Assembly (NCBI GenBank): GCA_947502595.1
Contig: CANNAM010000001.1
Location: 310,001 to 374,000 of the forward strand
Reading direction: 5' to 3'
Source: an uncultured Marinicella sp.
Lineage (GTDB): Bacteria; Pseudomonadota; Gammaproteobacteria; Xanthomonadales; Marinicellaceae
Length of the DNA: 64,000 nucleotides
Shown in pieces: positions 44,032-53,033 of this stretch (position 1 is its first letter; each line of letters starts with the position of its first letter). The notes beneath the pieces are model-generated. The model was not told the DNA's origin. It searched no databases and saw nothing but the letters and a program-made list of their open reading frames with translations. The translations under genes were made by a program, and so were the position numbers.

Positions 44032-47000
44032 ATGAAACAAATTTCACAACCTTCAACAGATAACCAAGCCACGGGCATCACTCGATTGGCCAGCTTTTCA
44101 ATGGCCCGACCAGTTACCATCAGTATGCTGTTTTTGTCGTTGGTGACATTTGGTTTAATATCTTCTAAGCTCTTGCCGCTGGAAAGTTGGCCTGAAATTA
44201 AATTGCCCTTTTTGATTGTGGTGGTGCCATATGACGCAGGCACACCGCAAGAGGTTGAAAGGAGCATCACAAGACCTATGGAAGAAGCTTTAGCCACCAT
44301 TGGTGATGTGGTACAAATGAACTCCAACTCAACCACCAATGCCAGTAACACTTTTATGCTGTTTAATTTGGATGTTGATATTGATGAAAAAATCATGCTG
44401 GTCAATGAACAAATTGATTTGATTCGCAGTGACTTGCCATCTGACGTTCGGCAAATTTTTATCCGCAAGGAACAACCTGGCAGTGAAGCGATGATGAAGA
44501 TTCGCATCATAGGTGACCGCGATTTAGAGGGCGCTTACGATGTGTTGAACCAGTACTTGGTGAAACCTCTGCAACGCATTCCAGGAGTTGCCAGGGTTGA
44601 ACTGCAAGGCATTGAACCACTTGAAATCAGCATCAATTTAGACAATGAGCGCATGAAGCGTTATGGCATTGGTTTTAATGAATTACAAAGCAAGTTAAGT
44701 AACCTCAATTTCACCATCAAGTCGGGTAATTTTTTCACTGCCAATCAAGCCATCAGGTTGTCGCCAAAATCGCAAGCTACGGACATCAATGAGTACCGTA
44801 ATTTGATATTAAATCAAAACAACATCAGGTTGAAGGACATTGCCAGCATTGAGTTAATCAATGGTGAACGTGATTATGCCCGTCATCTGAACCGTAAATA
44901 TTCAGTTGGCATTGAGATTTTCAAAGAATCAACAGCCAACCTTGTAGCGGTAGGTGATCAGGTATTGAGCACCATCAATGAAATCAGTCAAACCGACCAA
45001 ATGAGTGGCATTAAATTGGTCTTCTTAGACAACCAAGCTGAAGGTGTGACCAATTCTTTAAAAGATGTAGTGACTGCAGGGATAACCGGCTCATTGTTGT
45101 CTTTGATTGTACTGTTTGTGTTTTTACGTAACCTACCGATGACACTGATTATTTCTATGTCAATCCCCATCTCTATCATCATCACCTTGGGTGTGTTGTA
45201 CTTCACTGGCATCAGTTTAAATAACCTGTCTTTAATGGGTTTGATGTTGGCAGTAGGCATGTTGGTGGATAATTCGGTGGTCATCACTGAAAGTGTTTAC
45301 ACCCAAAGACAGCTTGATCCAGGCAACCCTCAAGCAGCTCTTATCAGAGGGGTTAAATTAGTCATAAAACCTGTTATTGCAGGCACCTTAACCACCATCT
45401 GTGTTTTTTTACCAGTAATTGTCGGCGAAGGCAATTTACTGGCTATATTTTTAACCCATGTGGCGGTGGCCATCATCGCTTCATTGGTCATTTCATTGAT
45501 GCTTTCAATTTCGGTCGTACCGATGGCGATTGGTTTGTTTGTAAAACAACAAAAAGTACATAAGGCTGATTTAGAAGCCCGTTTGTTTGAACGTTGGGGG
45601 CAGGTTAAAAAACGTTATAAATTTCTACTGATTGTTGGTGCCTACATACTGATGTATGTTTTATCGAAAGTCATGCAAATGCCTACAGAGAACTTTGCAA
45701 TTTTCGCTTATGTTTCCATGTTCTTTTTATTCAGCTTGTTTTTGATGCGGAATTACCGGTCTATTTTGGTGTTTTTCCTGCAACGCCGCTGGGTTACCGT
45801 GTTCAGTTCATTGTCGTTGATTGTGGTTTGCATGGTGTTCTATTTTTCGATGCGTCAAGATGACGGTACTGGACAATCTGTCAGTCGAAATTTTTGGTTG
45901 CCTTACCATGTCAATGGCACATTCACCTTGGAAAGGATGAAAAAAGATGTGGATCGAATAGAAGATTACTTGTATGCCAACAAGGACCGTTTTGAAATCG
46001 ACTCAGTGTATTCCTATTACAATGAAAACGGTTATGCATCATCGATGATTTCTTTGATCGATGTGGAGAAGGCCACCAAAACTGTGGCGCAAATCAAACA
46101 AGAAATCATAGCTGACCTGCCTGAAATTGCCATGGGCGAACCTTCATTTCAATGGCGCAGCAATATAGGCTCGCAAGGCATCAAGTTTTATATTCAGGGA
46201 GAGTCGGCTGAATTTATTCGCGATGAAATGCTGGATGAAGTGATGTTTATGCTGGGTAATGTAGAAAACGTCACCAACGTACAAGTTGAACAAAAAAATA
46301 ACCGCGAAGAACTTCAGGTTAATGTCAACCGTGAACGGGCCTTGAATTTAGGTTTGAACCCAACAGATGTTGCGCAGTCGGTATCTATTGCCATGCGCGG
46401 CATGAATTTAAAAGAGTATGTGTCTGAGACCGGTGAAATTCCAGTCAAAATGCGCTTTTACAAAAAAGGTCAGTTTGAAATTGAACAACTGATGAATTTA
46501 CCGATTAAAAATTCAGACGGCGTATCAATCCCATTGAACAATGTGGCGGACATCAAATCGACCAGTTCTCCACAACGCCTGTTTCGTTTAGGGCGAATGA
46601 ATTCGGTACAAATTGATTTGGATGTAGAGGATGACAGCAATGTCAAAGAAGTCAGGGAAGCCATCGAAACGGTGATGGCAAATTACAACTTCCCCAGTGG
46701 TTATACTTGGACCTTTAATTTAGACGGTAACGGTGCCAATATTTCATTGGCTGATCTCATTATGCCGTTTGTGATTGCTTTGTTGGTCATATTCATGGTT
46801 ATGGCAGCCATGTTTGAATCCTTGCTGTTTCCTATCTGTGTGTACAATACTATCTTGTTCTCCATCTTAGGTATCTTTTTGTTTTTTGCCCTCACTGGCA
46901 CCACCTTTAATGTAATGGCAGGTATTGGCGCCATGATTTTGGTTGGGGTGGTGGTTAATAATGGAATTGTACTGATTGATCACATCAATAACTTAAGGGC

Positions 47001-47373
47001 CCAGGGTTTGAACCGTTTCGATGCCGTGGTACAAGGAGGGATGGACAGAATTAGACCGGTGTTGATGACTGTTTCAACCACTGTGGTGGGCTTGTTGCCC
47101 TTGAGTATCAGCGTTTCTGCAGTGGGCGGTGGTAATGGACCCAGTTATTTCCCGATGGCCCGTGCCATCATTGGTGGTTTGACATTTTCCACCATCATCA
47201 GCTTGGTTTTATTGCCTTGTATTTATTGTTGGTTGGACGATTTAAGCCTGTGGTCAAAACAGCGATACAGTGTGCTTTTGAATCGTTTGCGACGTTTGGC
47301 CTCGCATGGGCTGTTAAACACAAGATTGAAAACCACAAGCAAAGTTGAGCAACCATCTATTGAGACTGATTGA
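44032..47373 (+). CDS. RND efflux transporter permease (AcrB/HAE1 superfamily), second of two
   Basis: A 1113-aa RND permease, distinct in sequence from the first. Helix 4 carries M-L-V-D-N-S-V-V-I-T-E-S, again D-N rather than D-D. Between helices 6 and 7 (about 520-600) are two extra predicted membrane helices joined by a short loop. The second repeat ends with G-A-M-I-L-V-G-V-V-V-N-N-G-I-V-L near 970. Paired RND permeases with one adaptor suggest a heteromeric pump like MdtBC, but that is inference. No terminator is clear after it. Confidence 0.93.
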   Translation: MKQISQPSTDNQATGITRLASFSMARPVTISMLFLSLVTFGLISSKLLPLESWPEIKLPFLIVVVPYDAGTPQEVERSITRPMEEALATIGDVVQMNSNSTTNASNTFMLFNLDVDIDEKIMLVNEQIDLIRSDLPSDVRQIFIRKEQPGSEAMMKIRIIGDRDLEGAYDVLNQYLVKPLQRIPGVARVELQGIEPLEISINLDNERMKRYGIGFNELQSKLSNLNFTIKSGNFFTANQAIRLSPKSQATDINEYRNLILNQNNIRLKDIASIELINGERDYARHLNRKYSVGIEIFKESTANLVAVGDQVLSTINEISQTDQMSGIKLVFLDNQAEGVTNSLKDVVTAGITGSLLSLIVLFVFLRNLPMTLIISMSIPISIIITLGVLYFTGISLNNLSLMGLMLAVGMLVDNSVVITESVYTQRQLDPGNPQAALIRGVKLVIKPVIAGTLTTICVFLPVIVGEGNLLAIFLTHVAVAIIASLVISLMLSISVVPMAIGLFVKQQKVHKADLEARLFERWGQVKKRYKFLLIVGAYILMYVLSKVMQMPTENFAIFAYVSMFFLFSLFLMRNYRSILVFFLQRRWVTVFSSLSLIVVCMVFYFSMRQDDGTGQSVSRNFWLPYHVNGTFTLERMKKDVDRIEDYLYANKDRFEIDSVYSYYNENGYASSMISLIDVEKATKTVAQIKQEIIADLPEIAMGEPSFQWRSNIGSQGIKFYIQGESAEFIRDEMLDEVMFMLGNVENVTNVQVEQKNNREELQVNVNRERALNLGLNPTDVAQSVSIAMRGMNLKEYVSETGEIPVKMRFYKKGQFEIEQLMNLPIKNSDGVSIPLNNVADIKSTSSPQRLFRLGRMNSVQIDLDVEDDSNVKEVREAIETVMANYNFPSGYTWTFNLDGNGANISLADLIMPFVIALLVIFMVMAAMFESLLFPICVYNTILFSILGIFLFFALTGTTFNVMAGIGAMILVGVVVNNGIVLIDHINNLRAQGLNRFDAVVQGGMDRIRPVLMTVSTTVVGLLPLSISVSAVGGGNGPSYFPMARAIIGGLTFSTIISLVLLPCIYCWLDDLSLWSKQRYSVLLNRLRRLASHGLLNTRLKTTSKVEQPSIETD

Positions 47374-47497
47374 GCTATAAAACCTTTTGCTGTTATGCAA
47401 AAAATCGAAAGTATCAATCTGAATTTAGTAATGTAGAAAATGGGTCAATCCGTTAAAATAGTAACTTGTTTATTTAATCAATTACGGAGATATTTAT

Positions 47498-48103
47498 ATG
47501 GGCGTATTAGTTGGAAGAAAAGCACCTAACTTAAAAGGTGCAGCAGTATTAGGAACTGGCGAAATTGTAGACGACTACAACTTCAAACGTGCCACCGAAG
47601 GTAAACTGAAAGTGGTTTTTTTCTACCCTTTGGATTTCACTTTCGTTTGTCCTTCTGAGTTGATTGCTTTTGATAAGCGCATGGCAGAATTTGAAAAACG
47701 CGGTGTTGAGGTAGTTGCTGTTTCTATTGACTCACAATTCACACACAATGCTTGGCGCAACACCCCAATCAATAAAGGTGGTATTGGTCCAGTTAAGTAC
47801 ACCATGTTTGCTGACGTTACTCACAAAGCATGTCAAAAATATGGCGTACAAACTCCAGATGGTGCCGTTGCTTTCAGGGCTTCATTCTTAATAGATGCGG
47901 ACAACATGGTTCGTCACCAAGTAGTTAATGATTTGCCATTGGGCCGTAATGTTGATGAAATGTTGCGCATGGTTGACGCTTTAATCTTCCATCAAGAGCA
48001 TGGCGAAGTTTGTCCAGCTGGTTGGCAAGATGGCGACAAAGGCATGAATGCATCACCAGACGGTGTGGCTGAATACTTGTCGACTGAGTCTGACAAGTTG
48101 TAA
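47498..48103 (+). CDS. Typical 2-Cys peroxiredoxin (AhpC/Prx1 type)
   Basis: A 201-aa cytosolic thiol peroxidase. The peroxidatic cysteine is C51 in D-F-T-F-V-C-P-S-E-L and the resolving cysteine C172 in G-E-V-C-P-A-G-W; both are present, as in typical dimeric 2-Cys enzymes. The family catalytic arginine region (F-R-A-S-F-L-I-D) is near 126. A GGAG ribosome site lies before the ATG, and a terminator follows at 48159. I found no clear OxyR site. trxB, its possible reductant source, lies 2.3 kb downstream. Confidence 0.96.
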   Translation: MGVLVGRKAPNLKGAAVLGTGEIVDDYNFKRATEGKLKVVFFYPLDFTFVCPSELIAFDKRMAEFEKRGVEVVAVSIDSQFTHNAWRNTPINKGGIGPVKYTMFADVTHKACQKYGVQTPDGAVAFRASFLIDADNMVRHQVVNDLPLGRNVDEMLRMVDALIFHQEHGEVCPAGWQDGDKGMNASPDGVAEYLSTESDKL

Positions 48104-48158
48104 GTAAGAGATATCGCTTACCTACATCCGCTGCTGCTTTGACCAACAGCAGCAATTT

Positions 48159-48193
48159 ACGGCCTGATGGTTTATACTTTCAGGCCGTTTTTT
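48159..48193 (+). terminator. Intrinsic terminator after the peroxiredoxin gene
   Basis: ACGGCCTGA (48159-48167) pairs with TCAGGCCGT (48180-48188), 12-nt loop, followed by T's to 48193. Confidence 0.88.
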
Positions 48194-48220
48194 ATGCCCT
48201 CAACAAATGCTGAATGACCT

Positions 48221-48733
48221 ATGTTGATTGATTGGAATTACATACAACAACAGTACCAATGTATCTTAGATGAGTTGACTGTTTTAGAGCCATTGGGAAA
48301 TTGGCAGCTTAAGCCACAACAACTACAACCCACTCGACATAAAACCAAATACGGCATGGCCGATAACAAAGGAGTGGTGTATATCAACCAGGCATTTGTT
48401 GGTACCACTGCGGTCAATTTACTGGATGCCACCATCCGCCATGAATTGGCGCATTTATGTGTCGGCTTACAACAGGGTCACAACGCCATTTTCAAAACCA
48501 AAGCAAAGCACTTCAAAGCCCATTTCGGCAAGCGAATACAGGCAGAATCAGTTCAGTTACATGATGCCATCGGCTATAAATACAGCTTGTATGCAAGCTT
48601 GGCCAATGGTGAAGAAATACTGTTTCGTCGGGTACACAGAAAACATGCCAAGTACACCCAGTACAAAGCAGGACGCTACAGGTATTTATCTATTAAAGGC
48701 AACAAAGTTCTGAGCTTTCGGTACAGTGATTGA
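48221..48733 (+). CDS. SprT-like zinc metalloprotease-family protein
   Basis: A 170-aa protein with the SprT zinc motif H74-E-L-A-H78 (in I-R-H-E-L-A-H) and a third histidine at about 87 (Q-G-H-N-A). The preceding I-N-Q-A-F strand and the following lysine-rich helix fit the SprT fold. The C-terminal part has no zinc-ribbon cysteines, unlike E. coli SprT. Function is not established for bacterial members. It stands alone between a terminator and the cyclophilin gene. Confidence 0.85.
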   Translation: MLIDWNYIQQQYQCILDELTVLEPLGNWQLKPQQLQPTRHKTKYGMADNKGVVYINQAFVGTTAVNLLDATIRHELAHLCVGLQQGHNAIFKTKAKHFKAHFGKRIQAESVQLHDAIGYKYSLYASLANGEEILFRRVHRKHAKYTQYKAGRYRYLSIKGNKVLSFRYSD

Positions 48734-48769
48734 TTGTTCTCCTGGGGTGTTTTGAGTTATATTAGTCAT

Positions 48770-48778
48770 TGCTATAAC
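48770..48778 (+). promoter_or_regulatory. Candidate extended -10 promoter of the cyclophilin lipoprotein gene
   Basis: TGCTATAAC fits the extended -10 (TGnTATAAT) in eight of nine positions. A -35-like TTGAGT (48752-48757) is 15 bp upstream. The ATG is at 48792, so the leader would be very short. Confidence 0.35.
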
Positions 48779-48791
48779 ATCAGAGTGAGCC

Positions 48792-49712
48792 ATGAATAAT
48801 ATAACCACGATGGGTGTGTTTTTGTTGCTGTTGGGCTGTCAAAAAGCCAATCTCAATTCCATTGAATCAACTGATTCTAATCAATATTCATTAACGCCTG
48901 CAGCTGTGGTTGCTCAGTCTAAAGCTGATGAGTGGCGTTTACTTGATGCTGAAAATACTTTGTATATGGAGTTAATCAACGGCACTGTCATTATTGAATT
49001 ATTACCCAATTTAGCGCCTTTACATGTTGAAAACACCAAAGCATTGGTGCGCCAAGGGGTTTTTAATAACACCCAATTTTATCGTGTGTTGGATGGTTTT
49101 GTGGCTCAAGGTGGCCCCTTGTTTGATTCAAATAATGCCATGAAACCATTGGTTGAGGGCCAATACAGCGTGCCCAGTGAATTAACTTATCAACTGGATT
49201 TAGGTAAACACTACATTGGTTTTGATGCGAACGATGGATATGCTGATGAAACTGGCTTTTTTCACAGCTTTCCAGTGGGGCGAGATTTTAAGACTGGTGA
49301 AAGTTGGTTGCTGCATTGTTATGGTGCTTTAGGGATGGGACGTGGCAATGAATTGAACTCTGGTGGCACAGAGTTATACATCGTCATTGGTTCAGCACAA
49401 CGTTATTTAGATCGAAATGTCACTGTTTTTGGACGGGTGATTGATGGCATGCCGCATATACAAGCATTGAAAAGGAGCCAAGACCTGAACAGTGCTGTGG
49501 ATTTGGCCCAGCATAACGTCATAAAGTCAATTCATGTTGCCGCTGATTTACCTGCCAGTGAATTGAAACAAATCGAGGTCATGGATACCGGCTCTGACTC
49601 TTTCAAACAATTGTTACTAGCCAGAAAAAACCGGGTGGGTGAATGGTTTGTTTATCAACATGACTATATTGATGCATGCGCAGTACCAATCCCTGCCAGA
49701 CTGAAAAGGTAA
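48792..49712 (+). CDS. Cyclophilin-type peptidyl-prolyl isomerase lipoprotein
   Basis: A 306-aa lipoprotein with lipobox L-L-L-G-C16. The cyclophilin domain starts near residue 55 (M-E-L-I-N-G-T-V-I-I-E-L-L-P), with F-Y-R-V-L-D-G-F-V-A-Q-G-G-P near 96-109, equivalent to the usual F-H-R-V-I-x-G-F-M-x-Q-G-G-D. It carries an insert of about 60 residues and a C-terminal extension of about 70. The usual catalytic Arg is present as F-Y-R-V. Role: periplasmic or outer-membrane protein folding. It converges with aat. Confidence 0.9.
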   Translation: MNNITTMGVFLLLLGCQKANLNSIESTDSNQYSLTPAAVVAQSKADEWRLLDAENTLYMELINGTVIIELLPNLAPLHVENTKALVRQGVFNNTQFYRVLDGFVAQGGPLFDSNNAMKPLVEGQYSVPSELTYQLDLGKHYIGFDANDGYADETGFFHSFPVGRDFKTGESWLLHCYGALGMGRGNELNSGGTELYIVIGSAQRYLDRNVTVFGRVIDGMPHIQALKRSQDLNSAVDLAQHNVIKSIHVAADLPASELKQIEVMDTGSDSFKQLLLARKNRVGEWFVYQHDYIDACAVPIPARLKR

Positions 49713-49716
49713 AAGC

Positions 49717-50355
49717 TTAAGTTAAATAAGCCAAAAACTTTTTGCGACTGATTAATTGGGCGCCCATAGACTCTAAATGGGGATTATGTATCTGACAATC
49801 CAACAGCTTAATACCTCCTTGCAGCATGTATTGACAAAGACCGTACATGGCTAATTTAGAACCATTGCTTTGTAGCGAGAACATCGATTCACCACAAAAC
49901 ACATCACCAACTTTTACTCCGTAAATACCACCGGCTAGTTGGTCATTAACTTCTACCTCTAAGCAAAAAGCATGGCCTGCTAGGAATAACGCCGTGTAAG
50001 CTTCAATCATCTCAGGGTGAATCCAAGTGCCGCGATCCTTTCTTGGAATGTTCGCACAGTGTTTGATTACTGTATCGAAGTCACGGTTGATATAAAAAGT
50101 CGGTGGGTGTTTTTTGATGGCTTTTTGCAGGCTTCTACTGAGGTGTAACTGTTCGGGAAACAACACCATTCTGTTGGCTGGAGACCACCACATGATGGGC
50201 TCATTTTTTGTGTACCAAGGAAAAATACCTCGGGCATAGGCTTGCATCAGCCTTTCGGTGCTTAAGTCAGCGCCAAAGCACAATAAACCATCGGGTTCAA
50301 TTAAAGCTGTTTCGCAGTCAGGGAATGCAGCTGAATCATCTAAGTATGGCAACAT
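49717..50355 (-). CDS. aat: Leucyl/phenylalanyl-tRNA-protein transferase Aat
   Basis: A 212-aa cytosolic enzyme that adds Leu or Phe to N-terminal Lys/Arg of proteins, marking them for ClpAP (N-end rule). Family motifs G-L-L-C-F-G-A-D-L (about 23-31), A-Y-A-R-G-I-F-P-W-Y (about 39-48), W-W-S-P near 56 and F-C-G-E-S-M-F-S near 153 are visible. It lies 72 bp downstream of trxB on the same strand. The partner bpt/ate gene often next to it is absent. Confidence 0.96.
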   Translation of the reverse strand: MLPYLDDSAAFPDCETALIEPDGLLCFGADLSTERLMQAYARGIFPWYTKNEPIMWWSPANRMVLFPEQLHLSRSLQKAIKKHPPTFYINRDFDTVIKHCANIPRKDRGTWIHPEMIEAYTALFLAGHAFCLEVEVNDQLAGGIYGVKVGDVFCGESMFSLQSNGSKLAMYGLCQYMLQGGIKLLDCQIHNPHLESMGAQLISRKKFLAYLT

Positions 50356-50427
50356 GGTTTTGGTGCTGTGGTGGCGGTTAAATCAGGCATGTGTGACTGG
50401 GTGCTAACCACCCATGCCTGAATCAGC

Positions 50428-51402
<975 letters not shown>

Positions 51403-51413
51403 TCAAAACTGAA

Positions 51414-51442
51414 ATCATATACTTAAGTGCGCTGATTGTAAA
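51414..51442 (-). promoter_or_regulatory. Sigma-70 promoter of trxB
   Basis: On the minus strand, -35 TTTACA (51442-51437), 17-bp spacer, -10 TATGAT (51419-51414). The start would be near 51407, about 23 nt before the ATG. Confidence 0.7.
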
Positions 51443-51533
51443 TTAGATTAAATATGTCATGACGATTGCTTTTTTAGAATACATGAATTGACTGTTGTTT
51501 GGGTGCGAAAGACCATTGTTTAAATGTCGATTT

Positions 51534-51576
51534 TGTGTGGTTGATAACATTTATTGAATGTGCAGTCGGTTATAGT
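51534..51576 (+). promoter_or_regulatory. CRP-like class II promoter of the sugar dehydrogenase gene
   Basis: TGTGT-GGTTGA-TAACA (51534-51549, eight of ten core positions) is followed by -10-like TATAGT (51571-51576) starting exactly 29.5 bp from the box centre. The box is weaker than the others; the spacing is what supports it. The ATG is at 51654, about 70 nt after the expected start. Confidence 0.5.
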
Positions 51577-51653
51577 TAATCGGTGATCAACGGGTCAAAT
51601 AAACAGTGATTGTATTGCTGCTTTGGACTTATTTATTTTTAGCGAGGAACAGC

Positions 51654-52826
51654 ATGAAACAGACATTGATTATTTTTTACCTGATATTATTGTCAGTATG
51701 GGTGCCAGCAAAGGCACAAATTGTAAACCCAGTATTTACCCCAATTGGCGGCGGCTTTAGTACACCTTTAGGTGTCAGAAATGCAGGTGATGGCAGCAAC
51801 CGTTTGTTTGTGATTGAGCGTGCTGGTACCATCAGGGTTATTGATCCTTCTGATGAAAGCACTTCTACACTGTTTTTAAACATCTCTGCCTTGGTTGATA
51901 CTTTTTTTGAAGGCGGTTTATTGGGTTTGGCTTTTCATCCAAATTTTCAGAGTAATGGCTTTTTTTATGTCAACTACACCAGAGATGGAGATGGCACCGA
52001 TTCGCTGACTACGGTGATTGCCAGGTATCAGGTGGATGCCAACAATCCTATGATTGCTGACCCAAATTCAGGTGAGGAAATTTTAACCATTGGACAGCCA
52101 GCAGGGAATCACAATGGTGGTGATTTACACTTTGGACCAGATGGTTATTTATACATTGGCATGGGTGATGGTGGCGCCAGCAGTGCCACCTCACAAAACA
52201 CAGGCAATTTATTGGGTAAAATGCTCAGAATAGAGCCCAGCGTAGAGACTGTGGTTACAGTTCCTTACCTGGTACCACCGAGTAATCCTTTTGTGGGTTC
52301 AACTGAGTTGGATGAAATTTGGTCAATTGGCTTCCGCAACCCATACCGATGGAGTTTCGATCTTGATACCGGTGACCTGTTGATTGCTGATGTTGGGGCT
52401 GGAAGTAGGGAAGAGGTCAATCTTGAATTGGCAGGTTCAGCTGGTGGCTTAAATTATGGCTGGAATTGTCGTGAGGGTTTTATTGGTGGACCGGGTGGTT
52501 GTAGCGGTACCTTTGAAGACCCCATAGTAGATTACAGCCATACTTCAGGTAGGTGCTCAATTACTGGCGGTTATCGTTATCGAGGTATTGAGTCTACTTG
52601 GTACGGCACTGTTGTTTATGCAGATTTTTGTACTGGAGAAATCTTTGTTACCACCGAAAACACACCGGGTAATTGGTCAACTGCTGTGTTGGTGGATTTA
52701 ACCAGCAGCGTTTATGGCTTTGGTGAAAGTGAAACAGGTCGCTTGTTTTATACCAATGGCAACAGTGTGGTTGAAATCAATGACGCTGATTTCAGTGATG
52801 TGATATTTGCCAGTGGTTTTGAATAA
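51654..52826 (+). CDS. Exported PQQ-dependent sugar dehydrogenase-like beta-propeller with a C-terminal GFE motif
   Basis: A 390-aa protein from the ATG at 51654, supported by a GAGGA ribosome site; an upstream in-frame start at 51606 would spoil the signal peptide. Signal to about residue 22 (A-K-A-Q). The body is a soluble-glucose/aldose-dehydrogenase-type propeller: N-R-L-F-V-I-E-R-A-G near 45, L-L-G-L-A-F-H-P-N-F near 83, and N-H-N-G-G-D-L-H-F-G-P-D-G near 142 with the catalytic His region. It ends exactly in V-I-F-A-S-G-F-E. Such enzymes oxidise sugars in the periplasm or outside the cell using PQQ and calcium. Eukaryotic HHIP-like proteins share the fold, so the substrate is uncertain. 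No PQQ synthesis genes are in the window. Confidence 0.88.
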   Translation: MKQTLIIFYLILLSVWVPAKAQIVNPVFTPIGGGFSTPLGVRNAGDGSNRLFVIERAGTIRVIDPSDESTSTLFLNISALVDTFFEGGLLGLAFHPNFQSNGFFYVNYTRDGDGTDSLTTVIARYQVDANNPMIADPNSGEEILTIGQPAGNHNGGDLHFGPDGYLYIGMGDGGASSATSQNTGNLLGKMLRIEPSVETVVTVPYLVPPSNPFVGSTELDEIWSIGFRNPYRWSFDLDTGDLLIADVGAGSREEVNLELAGSAGGLNYGWNCREGFIGGPGGCSGTFEDPIVDYSHTSGRCSITGGYRYRGIESTWYGTVVYADFCTGEIFVTTENTPGNWSTAVLVDLTSSVYGFGESETGRLFYTNGNSVVEINDADFSDVIFASGFE

Positions 52827-53033
52827 GTGCTTAATGCTTTGCACTGAATTAGTAACTTGGAAGGGCAAGTTAAACGTAAGATTGAGCTGTAAGGCAATGT
52901 TACAACGCTGTTGGATAACTTATAAGGTTTATAGGGTTCAGTAAGCCAATTAAAATTTGTTGAATTGATGGATTGATTGTTGGCGCATTAAGGCTTATCC
53001 TTAGTGTTTTAATCCAATCCTATGTGAACGCTT

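Noticed and set aside
50385-50400. TGTGA followed by GCTAA upstream of aat as a CRP site
   Set aside because: Only one half-site matches; aat probably shares the trxB transcript.
53022-53027. ATG at 53022 as the ftsK start
   Set aside because: It is followed immediately by an in-frame TGA.
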